From an uncultured Lachnospiraceae bacterium (lineage in GTDB: Bacteria; Bacillota; Clostridia; Lachnospirales; Lachnospiraceae): a stretch of DNA of 46,419 nt. Positions within the stretch are counted from its first letter, which is position 1, and the number at the start of each line of letters is the position of its first letter. The position numbers and the translations under genes are program-made. Positions 16,454-25,464 of this stretch are shown piece by piece. Location of the stretch: positions 1-46,419 of the forward strand of contig CAKRHP010000021.1 of NCBI GenBank assembly GCA_934339135.1, written 5' to 3'. Below the pieces are notes generated by a model. That model worked only from the letters and a program-made list of their open reading frames with translations. It did no database searches and had not been told where the DNA came from.

Positions 16454-16951
16454 ATGAAAATTTATATGTCATCACTAAAACTTTTTTCTGAAAAAATAAA
16501 CTCAACTGCCCCTCGTCGTTTTTTCCGGTTTTCACTGTGTTCTATCTCACCGGCTCTGCTCTCCCTGCTTTTGTTATTCCTGCTTCTACCTCTGCTGACC
16601 GGCTGTGAGAAAAATCAGCTTCCGGAAAAGACCAAAGATCTGGACTTTACCGTCGTCGCAGGAACAGATATTCCGGCAGAGCTGCAGGAGCTTATTGACG
16701 ACCGGTGTAATGATGCCTTTGAGCTTACATATTCCGACGGAAGCTGCCTTTATATCGTCAAAGGCTATGGTGCCCAACAGACAGATGGCTACAATATTGC
16801 CGTTACCGACTTCTATGAATCAAAGGATGGCCTTGTCTTTGCCACGGAGCTGACCGGTCCAAAAAAGAACGAAGATACCAGTGAGACAGAAACCTATCCA
16901 TATATCGTGATCAAAACAGAGTTTAGAGATGCAAACGTAATCTTTTCATAA
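16454..16951 (+). CDS. Putative lipoprotein with PrcB-like C-terminal domain
   Basis: 165 residues. A hydrophobic stretch (about 33-48, LLSLLLLFLLLPLL) ends in a lipobox LLTGC, predicting lipid attachment at the cysteine and export. The mature part, 'LDFTVVAGTDIPAELQELIDDR...FELTYSDGSCLYIVKGYGAQQTDGYNIAVTDFYES...LVFATELTGPKK', follows the pattern of the PrcB C-terminal domain (a small protease-complex accessory domain). The long basic N-terminus before the hydrophobic core suggests the real start could be the ATG at 16466. It precedes the GH31 gene by 94 nt on the same strand; a functional link is not shown. Confidence 0.75.
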   Translation: MKIYMSSLKLFSEKINSTAPRRFFRFSLCSISPALLSLLLLFLLLPLLTGCEKNQLPEKTKDLDFTVVAGTDIPAELQELIDDRCNDAFELTYSDGSCLYIVKGYGAQQTDGYNIAVTDFYESKDGLVFATELTGPKKNEDTSETETYPYIVIKTEFRDANVIFS

Positions 16952-17045
16952 AATATTCACACATTTCTAACGATTACGACATTGCATCTGACGCACTGAT
17001 TTTGTACAATGGCGTTTAGAAACAAATACAAAGGAGTCATACAAA

Positions 17046-19352
17046 ATGAGTACATTTCCATGGAAATATGAATTATCTGATCATGCCTGCTCTGTTTATG
17101 CAGGAGATCTCTTAAACAAATACACCAATGTTTCCGGCACACCTCTGCAGATTGAGGCTGTCACAGATACTATGCTGCGGATCCACGCCAGAACTCAGGA
17201 GTCTTTTGCCATTGAAAACAGACCGGTATCTACCGGTACATTAACCGCAACAAATCCATCTGATGCTGCGGATGTCTGTAAAAACGACCATCCCCTCCTC
17301 ACACTTGCCACAAAAGCTTTACAGGTTTCGTTGGACGACCAGCTCCATCTGCAGATCTGCTCTATGGACGGAACACCTCTTTGCTCTGATTACACAGGAG
17401 CACTGCGGGAAGCAGAGTCCCTGACCGAAGAGGAAATTGAACAGATGCGTCAGGAGGGGCACGTCGTCCATGCCGGCGATGATGCCTGCCGTTTCCAGAT
17501 CACCAAATCGCTGTACGGCGATGAAGTATTCTATGGTCTTGGTGACAAGACCGGCTTTTTAAACAAGATCGGCTACGACTATACCATGTGGAATTCAGAC
17601 AATCCGGATCCTCATGTAGAAAACCCTACCTTTAAGGCTCTATACAAGTCAATCCCGTTTTTTATTACACTCCGCAAAGACTGTGTCTATGGTATCTTTT
17701 TTGACAACCATTACAAGACAAGCTTTGATATGGGCTACAGCTCTACGGAATACTATTCTATCGGTGCTGCAGACGGCGAGCTGGATTATTACTTCATCTA
17801 TGGAGAAACCATCGCTGACGTGATCAGAGACTATACCGGTATCACCGGACGCTGCCCTCTGCCACAGCTTTGGACTCTGGGTTATCATCAGTCCCGCTGG
17901 GGCTATTCTTCCCAGCAGGAAGTTCTTGAGCTGGCTGAAAACTTTATCCAAAATGACCTTCCTTGTGACGTGATCCATATGGATATTGATTATATGGAAA
18001 ACTACAAGGTCTTCACCGTGGATAAAAACAAATTTCCGGATCTGTCCGGTCTCAGTAACACCCTGCATGACAAAGGCATCCGCTTAGTCACCATCATCGA
18101 CCCCGGTACAAAGGTTGAAAAGGGTTATCACATGTATGACGAGGGTGTTCGCAATCACTATTTCGCACAAACCCCAGAGGGCGATGTATACGAAAATGTT
18201 GTATGGCCGGGAGATTCTGTATTCCCTGATTACACCTCCTCTACTGTTAGAAACTGGTGGGGAAATCAGACAAAATTCCTCGTGGATCAGGGCATAAGCG
18301 GTATCTGGAACGACATGAACGAGCCAGCCAGCTTCCGCGGTCCTCTGCCGGATGATGTGGTATTCCCGGGAGACGACACACCACGGCTTCATAAGGAGGT
18401 CCACAATGTATATGGCCATCTTATGGCAAAAGCCACCTATGATGGTCTTAAAGAGATAAGCGGTAAACGCCCATTTGTTATTACAAGAGCGTGCTACAGC
18501 GGTTCACAGAAATACTCTACCGCATGGACCGGCGATAACCAGAGTATATGGACCCATCTTAAAATGTCTATTCCACAGCTGTTAAACCTTGGAATGTCCG
18601 GTATGCCATTTGTCGGCACAGACATCGGAGGCTTTGGCTCCAATACAACCCCGGAGCTTCTCTGCCGTTGGATACAGGCAAGCTGCTTTGCTCCACTGTT
18701 CCGTAACCACTGTGCAAAGTTCTCCCGTTGTCAGGAGCCATGGCAGTTTGACCGTCAGACTCTCGACATTTATCGTACCTATCTGAAGCTTCGATACAGA
18801 TTTATTCCTTATCTGTATGATCTGTTTTACGAAGAATCACAGACCGGCATGCCAGTCATTCGTCCTCTGGTAATGCACTATCAAAACGATCCGGAGGTTT
18901 ATGAATGTAATGACGAATATCTGGTCGGAGACCGTATCCTGGTTGCTCCTGTCACTGATCAGGGTGCCCACGTCAGACCGGTATATCTCCCGGAAGGAAC
19001 ATGGGTAGACTACTGGACCAAGGAACGCATCGAAGGTGGAAAGTATATTCTTCGGGATGCTCCTTTAGACATATGTCCGATTTATATCAAGGCCGGCAGC
19101 ATTATTCCTACCTGGCCACAGCTTAACCACATTCCGGACGGCGGTGCCAAAGAGCTGATCCTTGAGTATTACACCTCAGATACTCCTGCGGAATACTGCC
19201 ATTATCAGGACAACGGCACCGACTTTTCTTACGAAAACGGTGAATACAATATTTACCATTTCCATATTGACAGCAACGGTCATCTGACCACCTCCATGGA
19301 TCATGAAGGTTATGGCCACCTTTATGACGCAGTCCGTTTAAGTGCCCACTAA
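17046..19352 (+). CDS. GH31 family alpha-glucosidase
   Basis: 768 residues with no signal peptide, so probably cytoplasmic. The GH31 nucleophile is in GIWNDMNEPASF (D423) and the acid/base in WTGDNQSIW (D497); other family blocks are CDVIHMDIDYMENYKVF, FPDLSGLSNTLH and GMPFVGTDIGGF. It should hydrolyse terminal alpha-linked glucose from malto- or isomalto-oligosaccharides, complementing glycogen phosphorylase encoded divergently. AAAGGAGT stands 9 nt ahead of the ATG. Exact linkage specificity cannot be told. It converges with the tad operon, leaving 29 nt between stop codons. Confidence 0.95.
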   Translation: MSTFPWKYELSDHACSVYAGDLLNKYTNVSGTPLQIEAVTDTMLRIHARTQESFAIENRPVSTGTLTATNPSDAADVCKNDHPLLTLATKALQVSLDDQLHLQICSMDGTPLCSDYTGALREAESLTEEEIEQMRQEGHVVHAGDDACRFQITKSLYGDEVFYGLGDKTGFLNKIGYDYTMWNSDNPDPHVENPTFKALYKSIPFFITLRKDCVYGIFFDNHYKTSFDMGYSSTEYYSIGAADGELDYYFIYGETIADVIRDYTGITGRCPLPQLWTLGYHQSRWGYSSQQEVLELAENFIQNDLPCDVIHMDIDYMENYKVFTVDKNKFPDLSGLSNTLHDKGIRLVTIIDPGTKVEKGYHMYDEGVRNHYFAQTPEGDVYENVVWPGDSVFPDYTSSTVRNWWGNQTKFLVDQGISGIWNDMNEPASFRGPLPDDVVFPGDDTPRLHKEVHNVYGHLMAKATYDGLKEISGKRPFVITRACYSGSQKYSTAWTGDNQSIWTHLKMSIPQLLNLGMSGMPFVGTDIGGFGSNTTPELLCRWIQASCFAPLFRNHCAKFSRCQEPWQFDRQTLDIYRTYLKLRYRFIPYLYDLFYEESQTGMPVIRPLVMHYQNDPEVYECNDEYLVGDRILVAPVTDQGAHVRPVYLPEGTWVDYWTKERIEGGKYILRDAPLDICPIYIKAGSIIPTWPQLNHIPDGGAKELILEYYTSDTPAEYCHYQDNGTDFSYENGEYNIYHFHIDSNGHLTTSMDHEGYGHLYDAVRLSAH

Positions 19353-19381
19353 TTTGTTATAAGTAATCTTACCTTCCTTTT

Positions 19382-20347
19382 TCATCCGGTACAGAGCAAA
19401 TAGGTAATATCTGCAAAACCAATGATATCACCTGTTTTGCAAAGTACCGGATGTTCTTTTATCAATCTTTTTTTATTCAAAAAAACTCCATTAGAGGAGC
19501 TTGTATCCGTCACAAAAACCTTATCCTCCTCTATTTCTATTCTGGCATGATGCCAGCTGATCTGACCTCCCGGCAATACTACATCACATCCCGGTGCACG
19601 CCCCACAGACAGCGTTCCCTCCGACAGAGGAAGCTGCTCCAATGCCTCCGGGTACTTTGAAACATTTTTCAGATAATAATTACTTTCTCCTGTCTTGTCC
19701 CTTTGTTCCTCTCTATGATGCACCTCCTGCTTTAAACATTCCTGTCTCTTTTCGGATTCTCCCTCAAACTGGTCATCTGTGTTATTTTCCCTGTTCCTGT
19801 AGCTTTTCAGGTAGTGCTCCAACTCTGACATGGAAAATCCTCTTCCCATCAGCTGATCATACCATCCATATACAAACTCCCTTCCAAGCTTTTCCTGATG
19901 ATCCGTCACAGGTAGCAGAAACTCACAAAGCATTTTAATCTGGACCTCCAAAGCCTCTGCAGCTCCGGGAAAATAACAAAATGAAAAGCCCTGTGTTTGT
20001 GGATCCCGGTAAATATATTCCGGACATAACAGCAAATGTTCTGTCTGAAGAAGATACTCGCCACACGCACCACAGCAGTAGAATATATCATTCCATAATT
20101 GATATGCCGCTTTAAACCGAAGCTTGTCATGCAACAAAAATGTGGCAAGCGAAATCTTTTCTCCTGTCAAATAACGATAAATACATTGATTGTCAATATA
20201 CTGGAGCTGTAACGGAAGGATGCCTGAAATTTCATTGTTTAAAAGCATTTTGACATCAAAGGTATCACTCAGATCCTGTGCATTTTCCACCACCAGAAAA
20301 CCTTTTTCCTCCCGAAAGCGTCCCTCCTGCCGGTCAATCTCCTCCAC
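19382..20347 (-). CDS. DUF6382 and FHA domain protein of the tad locus
   Basis: 321 residues. The N-terminal ~190 residues are a DUF6382-type domain (SLATFLLHDKLRFKAAYQLW, PEYIYRDPQTQGFSFCYFPG) seen beside clostridial tad genes. After a charged linker the C-terminus (about 240-321) is an FHA domain: LSVGRAPGCDVVLPGGQISWHHARI and TDTSSSNGVFLNKKRL hold the conserved G-R, S-x-x-H and N-G residues that bind phosphothreonine. It suggests phospho-dependent control of pilus assembly. The start is a GTG at 20347 with AAGGAGG 9 nt upstream, overlapping the previous stop by 14 nt. It is the last gene of the operon. Confidence 0.88.
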   Translation of the reverse strand: MEEIDRQEGRFREEKGFLVVENAQDLSDTFDVKMLLNNEISGILPLQLQYIDNQCIYRYLTGEKISLATFLLHDKLRFKAAYQLWNDIFYCCGACGEYLLQTEHLLLCPEYIYRDPQTQGFSFCYFPGAAEALEVQIKMLCEFLLPVTDHQEKLGREFVYGWYDQLMGRGFSMSELEHYLKSYRNRENNTDDQFEGESEKRQECLKQEVHHREEQRDKTGESNYYLKNVSKYPEALEQLPLSEGTLSVGRAPGCDVVLPGGQISWHHARIEIEEDKVFVTDTSSSNGVFLNKKRLIKEHPVLCKTGDIIGFADITYLLCTG

Positions 20348-20768
20348 TTGTCTCTTCCTCCTTTCCCTTTATCCTCAACACTGTCTCCGGCTGCACGGAT
20401 GAAATGGTCTGACTCACACTGCTCCGAAAACAATTTCCCAAAAATGACTGCATAACAGGAATTTTCCATACTGCCGATGCATTGATTTTTCCTTTTGTGC
20501 ATACAGAATTTTTTTGAAGCTGAAAACCATCCACCTGTGCGATCCAAAGAGCTTCCTGAAGCTTCTCCCTCCACTCATCCATTTCCTGCTGCCCACATTC
20601 CTTTTTCTCCTGACGAAGTACAACTATCTCCTGCAACATTCCATCCATCACTACCTGATCATGAAGATAAAAAAGCTGAAACATCCATCCATAAAATATC
20701 CCAAGAACTACAGGAACAATAAATGCCGCTTCAACAGTATAACTTCCATCCCACATATACCTGTTCAT
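20334..20768 (-). CDS. TadE-like pseudopilin (second)
   Basis: 144 residues. MNRYMWDGSYTVEAAFIVPVVLGIFYGWMFQLFYL is a TadE-type prepilin N-terminus: short leader, cleavage-like G-S-Y-T-V-E-A, then one hydrophobic helix; the remainder is a charged, helical extracellular part. An ideal AGGAGG lies 6 nt before the ATG at 20768. In Tad systems TadE and TadF are minor pseudopilins processed by a TadV-type peptidase, and one such gene stands directly upstream. Overlaps the FHA gene by 14 nt. Confidence 0.85.
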   Translation of the reverse strand: MNRYMWDGSYTVEAAFIVPVVLGIFYGWMFQLFYLHDQVVMDGMLQEIVVLRQEKKECGQQEMDEWREKLQEALWIAQVDGFQLQKNSVCTKGKINASAVWKIPVMQSFLGNCFRSSVSQTISSVQPETVLRIKGKEEETSGGD

Positions 20769-20854
20769 AATAAACCTCCTTGTACTTCTCTTGTTTTTCA
20801 TCGTTTTTATCTCTACTCTATTACTATATTTATAAGTTATCGTATCCATCCCAT

Positions 20855-21277
20855 TTATAAGCACAGCACCGTAATATACCCCATCCACATAAATAGGACC
20901 ATCGGCATTCTCGTCTCTCTCCCTTTGCGCCATATGATCACTAAAAAAACTGCTGCCACAAAGGAATACAAAAAGCTGCATACCACAAACAGCACGCCGT
21001 TCCAGAGCGGCCATACCATTACCAATATTCCCAGCAAAATTCCATCTGCCTTTCCAATCTGTCCCCTGGTCATAACCGCCGCCACATAGAAAAATACTCC
21101 TATGCCAATTCCAAGCAACAGCCCCTGCCACGATATGCTCTCTTTCAACAGATTTCCCGTGACACAATAGCAGAGCATAATCCCCACCAGCGGCATCCAT
21201 ACCTTTCGATACATGCAGTCCATAACAGCACATACCCCCAACATAATTATCAAACCCAGATGAAATACTGTACTCAT
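20855..21277 (-). CDS. Second prepilin peptidase (A24-like)
   Basis: 140 residues, almost all hydrophobic helices. The two catalytic aspartates of A24 peptidases appear to be present: one after the first helix (GVCAVMDCMYRKVWMP) and one in RGQIGKADGILLGI, where the usual GxGD is GKAD. It lies between two pseudopilin genes, so it may process them specifically while the larger TadV at the operon start handles Flp. The ATG at 21277 is favoured because GGAGG lies 8 nt upstream, within the end of the preceding gene; the intergenic gap is 4 nt. Confidence 0.75.
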   Translation of the reverse strand: MSTVFHLGLIIMLGVCAVMDCMYRKVWMPLVGIMLCYCVTGNLLKESISWQGLLLGIGIGVFFYVAAVMTRGQIGKADGILLGILVMVWPLWNGVLFVVCSFLYSFVAAVFLVIIWRKGRETRMPMVLFMWMGYITVLCL

Positions 21278-21281
21278 TCCG

Positions 21282-21974
21282 CTAGCCTCCACATTTGCTG
21301 CAAGGCGGCAGATTCCCTGCTTTCGACCGCCTTACTGCTTTAACATTTCTCTTTAATTTCGAACATTCCCTTCGGATATGGTATCTGTCGCCGTACGATG
21401 TGAAATATACGGTCGCTGCCGATGACTGTTCCACCCCATGACAACAGCTTTCACAAGGATAATAAATTCCTCCGGAATAGTTTCGTTTACTCTTCAATAC
21501 ATACTGTGTGCTTTCCTGAATCCGCGCACGCAAATAGGTGCATTCCCTGTCCCGGTGAAACACTCTTCCACTTTCTGCAATATATACAAAATAATCAGAC
21601 GACTCATCCGAAGCCATACTGCATCCGGAATAATCCGTGACAACCATCTGTTGATAACGGTTCAACCGAAATATTCCGGACCCCAGAAAAGGAATTCCTT
21701 TCGAATAACCGGCATAACAGTATTTCATGCCATCCTCTTCCTTCCACCCCACCCAGACGCCCTGATCAATTGCTCCTGCTGCTGACGACATCTTGCTCCC
21801 TGTCGCAGCATAAGTCTGCATCGTATGTAAAAGACACATCTGCACGTCATTCCCTTTTATCAGCAGAGTAAACAAAACACTTAAAGAAAACAGCACCAGA
21901 AAACCAATAGGAACCGCCAATGCAGCTTCAACCGTATAAGATGCCTGACACCACTTTTTCCTAAAACATCTCAT
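21282..21974 (-). CDS. TadE-like pseudopilin with duplicated Cys/His motif
   Basis: 230 residues. The N-terminus MRCFRKKWCQASYTVEAALAVPIGFLVLFSLSVLF is a TadE-type pseudopilin leader and helix. The C-terminal half has two copies of a small motif: VFHRDRECTYL ... YYPCESCC and RYHIRRECSKLKRNVKAV ... LPPCSKCGG, each with H, C, then C-x-x-C, suggesting two metal-binding or disulfide knuckles on the outside of the cell. AAGGA stands 8-10 nt ahead of the ATG. The gene is separated from the preceding operon gene by a 224-bp gap that holds an inverted-repeat element. Confidence 0.85.
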   Translation of the reverse strand: MRCFRKKWCQASYTVEAALAVPIGFLVLFSLSVLFTLLIKGNDVQMCLLHTMQTYAATGSKMSSAAGAIDQGVWVGWKEEDGMKYCYAGYSKGIPFLGSGIFRLNRYQQMVVTDYSGCSMASDESSDYFVYIAESGRVFHRDRECTYLRARIQESTQYVLKSKRNYSGGIYYPCESCCHGVEQSSAATVYFTSYGDRYHIRRECSKLKRNVKAVRRSKAGNLPPCSKCGG

Positions 21975-22002
21975 ATATTTTTATCCTTATTACTATTTCC
22001 GA

Positions 22003-22184
22003 GGGCTGTACAGAGCACTTTCTCTATTTGTTATATACTGATTTTTCAATCGACAAGTTTTTACGAAATTACGTAATGCTCTATTTATATCTTATTGAAA
22101 GGGGGAAGCGGCTTCTGCCAAACATTATGAACTATTATAGGTTTATTTCTAAAAGAAGATTTGAGAAAGTGCCCTGTACAACCC
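22003..22184. mobile_element. Candidate MITE with 22-bp terminal inverted repeats
   Basis: The left end (22003-22024) begins GGGCTGTACAGAGCAC and ends TTTCTC; the right end (22163-22184), read in reverse, begins GGGTTGTACAGGGCAC and ends TTTCTC. The arms match at 20 of 22 positions and similarity continues a few bases outward. The 138-bp centre is AT-rich and has no gene. I found no clear target duplication. It lies within the tad operon, directly behind the DUF5702 stop. Confidence 0.6.
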
Positions 22185-22198
22185 CCGGCATATTCGTT

Positions 22199-23857
22199 TT
22201 ATGAGTATCCATACACGACAGCTATCCGCCTGCTCAGAATTCCTGCCGTACCTTTTGCGCCATTTAAACTATTTCTATAGTCTCTTTGTTTTGTAAGCCG
22301 TTCAAATAAAACCGGCAGATCATATGTAACCACTACTTTTGTCCTGCAAATGCACTGATCAATGGTAAAGGTTTGATTAAACCGCTCCCGCAGATCGAAC
22401 TGTATCACATCCAGTGTTCTCTGATACAATTCATCCCCTGAATGCATCATAAGCATCAACCACAAATATTGCGTATATCCAAGACTGCCTCTGTTACTTC
22501 CAATGAGCAGACCGCCTCTCTCTTTCGGAAAGTTTTTTGCTTTTTCCCGAAACAGCTTCCGGTTTGCCAGACAGATCTGCGCATACTGCATTTGAAAGCT
22601 TCCTTGATTTTTCAGTACCGGCACCTGCCGTCCCTGAAGAAGTGCTGTGATATCAACACATGCCTCTTCCATGGATAGAACCATCAATATCCCTTTCTGG
22701 ATAACAGGAATCAACGCTTCTGCCATCAAAGGTGAGGCTATAGCTGTTGCCGTCTCCAGGCTCTGCGCCTGAAGCACCGGATCCTTTTCCACATACAGAA
22801 AATTAGTCATTGTCCGAATAAGAAACAGATGATCGATCACTGTACTAAAGGCCTCCTTCTGGCTGTTCTTTCCACTGATCAGATACTCCAGTCCATAGGG
22901 TACAGTTCCTTTATGCTCGGACACATATGATTCCAGCTTATTGGTTACATACAGTATAAGCTCACCCTTTTTCCCGGAATCCGACATCATTTCATCATTC
23001 CACATGGAATCCTCCTGCTCCAGAAACTTTTTCATAATTCCCAGACCCGATTTTCCTTTCGTCCAGCTTTTGTTTTTCCTAGCCGGCAAGTCCACCGGTA
23101 CAGCCTCGTTTTGTCCCGCAGTTCCCCGCGAATCAATATCCCTTTCACACAGGCTTGCCGTGTCACAAACCAGGGAAAGCACTCCATCCTGCAGCAACTC
23201 TTTAAGAAACTCCAACGGATTCTCCACCTTCTTCTCCTGCTTTCCCAAATCTGCATCCTCCGAATTATCTTTACCGGCATCAAAATTTTTTATTGGAGCT
23301 GTCGCCTTCCCTGCCTCCAGAGAATCCGTCTCCTCTAAATCTCTCAACAACTCCTCCTTTTGGCCCTGATCCGTTCCCAGTACCTGTTTGAGCAGATCAT
23401 CTCCCAGATCTTTTACTCCCTCAGCTGTGATCCATTTTCGCAACTGTTGTCTAAAATACTTTTCTTCTGTCAGAAAGTGAACCTCTTTGAACTCCGTCCG
23501 AATTCCACTGATCTGATAAACCGATGCATATCTTCTGGGAAAAATGCCCCCGTTCCTGCTATTCGGACGCTCTTTTAAATTTTCCTGCAGGATCTCCTCA
23601 TAACGATCCAGCCAGTCCTCCTCCCCCTTTCCGTTAAAACCGCCACAGCCAAATAATCCATACTCTGCAAACAACTCCCGGTTATACTCCCCATATGCAG
23701 CAATCTCCGCTCCATATGCAGACGACCTTACATAACCTCCGGAGCCAAAATATCTGGCACTGTCCAATGTGGCTCCGGTTAGCGCAAATAACAACAGAAA
23801 AATAAATGTCATAAATACTGTAATACTTCCTTCTTCCTTACATGCTGATACCATCAT
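22199..23857 (-). CDS. DUF5702 domain protein of the tad locus
   Basis: About 552 residues. An N-terminal EEGSITVFMTFIFLLLFALTGATLDSARYF segment is pseudopilin-like (TadG-type position, E-G-S-I-T-V then a membrane helix), followed by a long external part with charged coiled regions (about 160-270) and an all-alpha C-terminus. DUF5702 proteins are regular members of clostridial tad operons and probably take the TadG role at the pilus tip or envelope. The start is uncertain: ATG at 23857 (AGGG 7 nt upstream) is preferred, overlapping flp by 20 nt; an in-frame ATG at 23896 is possible. Confidence 0.8.
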   Translation of the reverse strand: MMVSACKEEGSITVFMTFIFLLLFALTGATLDSARYFGSGGYVRSSAYGAEIAAYGEYNRELFAEYGLFGCGGFNGKGEEDWLDRYEEILQENLKERPNSRNGGIFPRRYASVYQISGIRTEFKEVHFLTEEKYFRQQLRKWITAEGVKDLGDDLLKQVLGTDQGQKEELLRDLEETDSLEAGKATAPIKNFDAGKDNSEDADLGKQEKKVENPLEFLKELLQDGVLSLVCDTASLCERDIDSRGTAGQNEAVPVDLPARKNKSWTKGKSGLGIMKKFLEQEDSMWNDEMMSDSGKKGELILYVTNKLESYVSEHKGTVPYGLEYLISGKNSQKEAFSTVIDHLFLIRTMTNFLYVEKDPVLQAQSLETATAIASPLMAEALIPVIQKGILMVLSMEEACVDITALLQGRQVPVLKNQGSFQMQYAQICLANRKLFREKAKNFPKERGGLLIGSNRGSLGYTQYLWLMLMMHSGDELYQRTLDVIQFDLRERFNQTFTIDQCICRTKVVVTYDLPVLFERLTKQRDYRNSLNGAKGTAGILSRRIAVVYGYS

Positions 23858-24017
23858 TGATCGTCCCTGCCCCATCATCAATCTGTGAAAACGCACTGCT
23901 GATAATCGACGTAATCTTATCCTTAAAAATTACAATTAATGCCACAAGAATTACCAGAATCAACACAATCTCCACAACACCAATACCGTCCTCATCCTTC
24001 CAAAAATTTCTGATCAT
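23838..24017 (-). CDS. flp: Flp-type pilin (Flp1-like)
   Basis: 59 residues: MIRNFWKDEDGIGVVEIVLILVILVALIVIF, a short leader ending in glycine, then the mature IGVVEIVLIL with the conserved glutamate at +5 and a single hydrophobic helix, and a small C-terminal tail. This is the major subunit of the Tad pilus, which mediates adhesion. Among three in-frame ATGs, 24017 is best spaced from AAGGA (9 nt). The gene lies between the TadC-like and DUF5702 genes. Confidence 0.9.
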   Translation of the reverse strand: MIRNFWKDEDGIGVVEIVLILVILVALIVIFKDKITSIISSAFSQIDDGAGTINDGISM

Positions 24018-24053
24018 ATTCATATTTCCTTCCATCCTTTCTTTATTTTCATA

Positions 24054-25439
24054 TCACATTGCCCGGAACGCTGCCGTCAGGATCATTGCAAATACCACCA
24101 CAAGCATCAGCATCATTGGAAGTAAAAGCTTTGTTCCCGCCTCTTCTCCCTGCCGCTTTGCAAGCTCCCGCCGGGACCGGACCGCATCCTCCGCCTCCAG
24201 TTCCATCCGCCGTAACAGATCATCCGAGCCCTTTTTCAGGTTTTGTACCAGAAGCGTACTGAACTTCATATACTGCAGCATTGAAATTCTTCTTCCAAAT
24301 GCCGTATACGCTGCCGCTTCACTTTTTCCATTTTCCATTTCATTCCTTGTCAACAACATTTCCTCATACAGATAATGGTATGACATTTCCCCCGAGGCCC
24401 TTCGTCTTTCATACTCTCCCGTGATCCTGAGCCAGGCTCCCCGTATGGTCAGGCCAGCTCCCAGCAATAAAATAAACCGCTCCACCATCTCCGAATATTC
24501 TGTCTGTAACTGCAGATTTCTTTTCCTTATCCCCTGTTCTGTCTGATAATCCAAAAGAAACGGGATGCAGATACATAACAGCCCCCCCGCCAGAAGAACC
24601 CGGCACCACATTCGTTCCCGCACTTCCCGGTAGAAAAGCTTACTTCCTGCTGCCTCCTGCGGCAGTGTCAACACCTTTTGCTGTGCCGACTGTGCCTTTT
24701 CCTCCTCCAGACAGCTCTCCCATTCCTCCCACAGCTTCTGTTCATGACTCTTTTTGCCGGGATAGACACAAAGCTCCAGTTCCACGGGCTCTTTCACATC
24801 CCTGTATACCATATAAGCAGTAATAGATATCTCTGCTTTCCGGGATAATGCCATATTGTTCAATGTACCATCCCGATTAATATAACCATCCGCATCCAGC
24901 TTCCATTTTACCTTAATGGCACTATCTTTTATTTGGGACATCAGCTGTAACGGCTTTATGACTTTCTCCGAAGATTTATTTTCTCCAAGATAATTCTTAA
25001 TAATATATTTTCTTCCCTCCGTCAGCTTTGCCTGCAGCTCCTCCGGAAGATATTCTCTCTCAGGAACAACAATCTGTACCTTTTTTTGTACATCATCTCC
25101 TTTCACCTGAAGCTCCGTCTTTTGTTCTCCCCTGCCCGGCTCCTGCCGCTCCAGATAACCGTTCCCCTTTAAATACCGGGACCCTCTTTCGCCTGTCCAC
25201 ACAATCAATGTTAAAAACACAGTGAAGATCACAAGAAGAATCCATAAAGTAAATCTGCGGCAATCCTCCTTTTCCTCCAGCTCCCTTCGGGATTTTCCCG
25301 GCCAGAGCATCTGCAAATGCTTCATTCTGTCCTGGGAAAACGGGATATGAAGACGCTCCCTCCACAAAAGATGCAGACCAACGGCAAGCGAATCTATTTG
25401 TTGTTTCAGCTTTTTGCAAAGCTCATTCCCCCTGTACAT
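24054..25439 (-). CDS. tadC: TadC-like membrane protein with extra extracytoplasmic domain
   Basis: 461 residues. Residues about 65-82 form a membrane helix, 95-270 a soluble region that includes KYIIKNYLGENKSSEKVIKPL and DADGYINRDGTLNN, and from about 280 a helix (VLLAGGLLCICIPFLLDY), a cytoplasmic T2SSF-like segment (FILLLGAGLTIRGAWLRI ... LTRNEMENGKSEAAAYTAFGRR ... LVQNLKKGSDDLLRRMELEAEDA) and two closing hydrophobic helices. The C-terminal half is typical TadC, the inner-membrane platform partner of TadB. The ~200-residue N-terminal addition is unusual. GGGAGG lies 8 nt before the ATG. Confidence 0.8.
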   Translation of the reverse strand: MYRGNELCKKLKQQIDSLAVGLHLLWRERLHIPFSQDRMKHLQMLWPGKSRRELEEKEDCRRFTLWILLVIFTVFLTLIVWTGERGSRYLKGNGYLERQEPGRGEQKTELQVKGDDVQKKVQIVVPEREYLPEELQAKLTEGRKYIIKNYLGENKSSEKVIKPLQLMSQIKDSAIKVKWKLDADGYINRDGTLNNMALSRKAEISITAYMVYRDVKEPVELELCVYPGKKSHEQKLWEEWESCLEEEKAQSAQQKVLTLPQEAAGSKLFYREVRERMWCRVLLAGGLLCICIPFLLDYQTEQGIRKRNLQLQTEYSEMVERFILLLGAGLTIRGAWLRITGEYERRRASGEMSYHYLYEEMLLTRNEMENGKSEAAAYTAFGRRISMLQYMKFSTLLVQNLKKGSDDLLRRMELEAEDAVRSRRELAKRQGEEAGTKLLLPMMLMLVVVFAMILTAAFRAM

Positions 25440-25464
25440 ACCACATTCCTCCCTCTCCTATATA

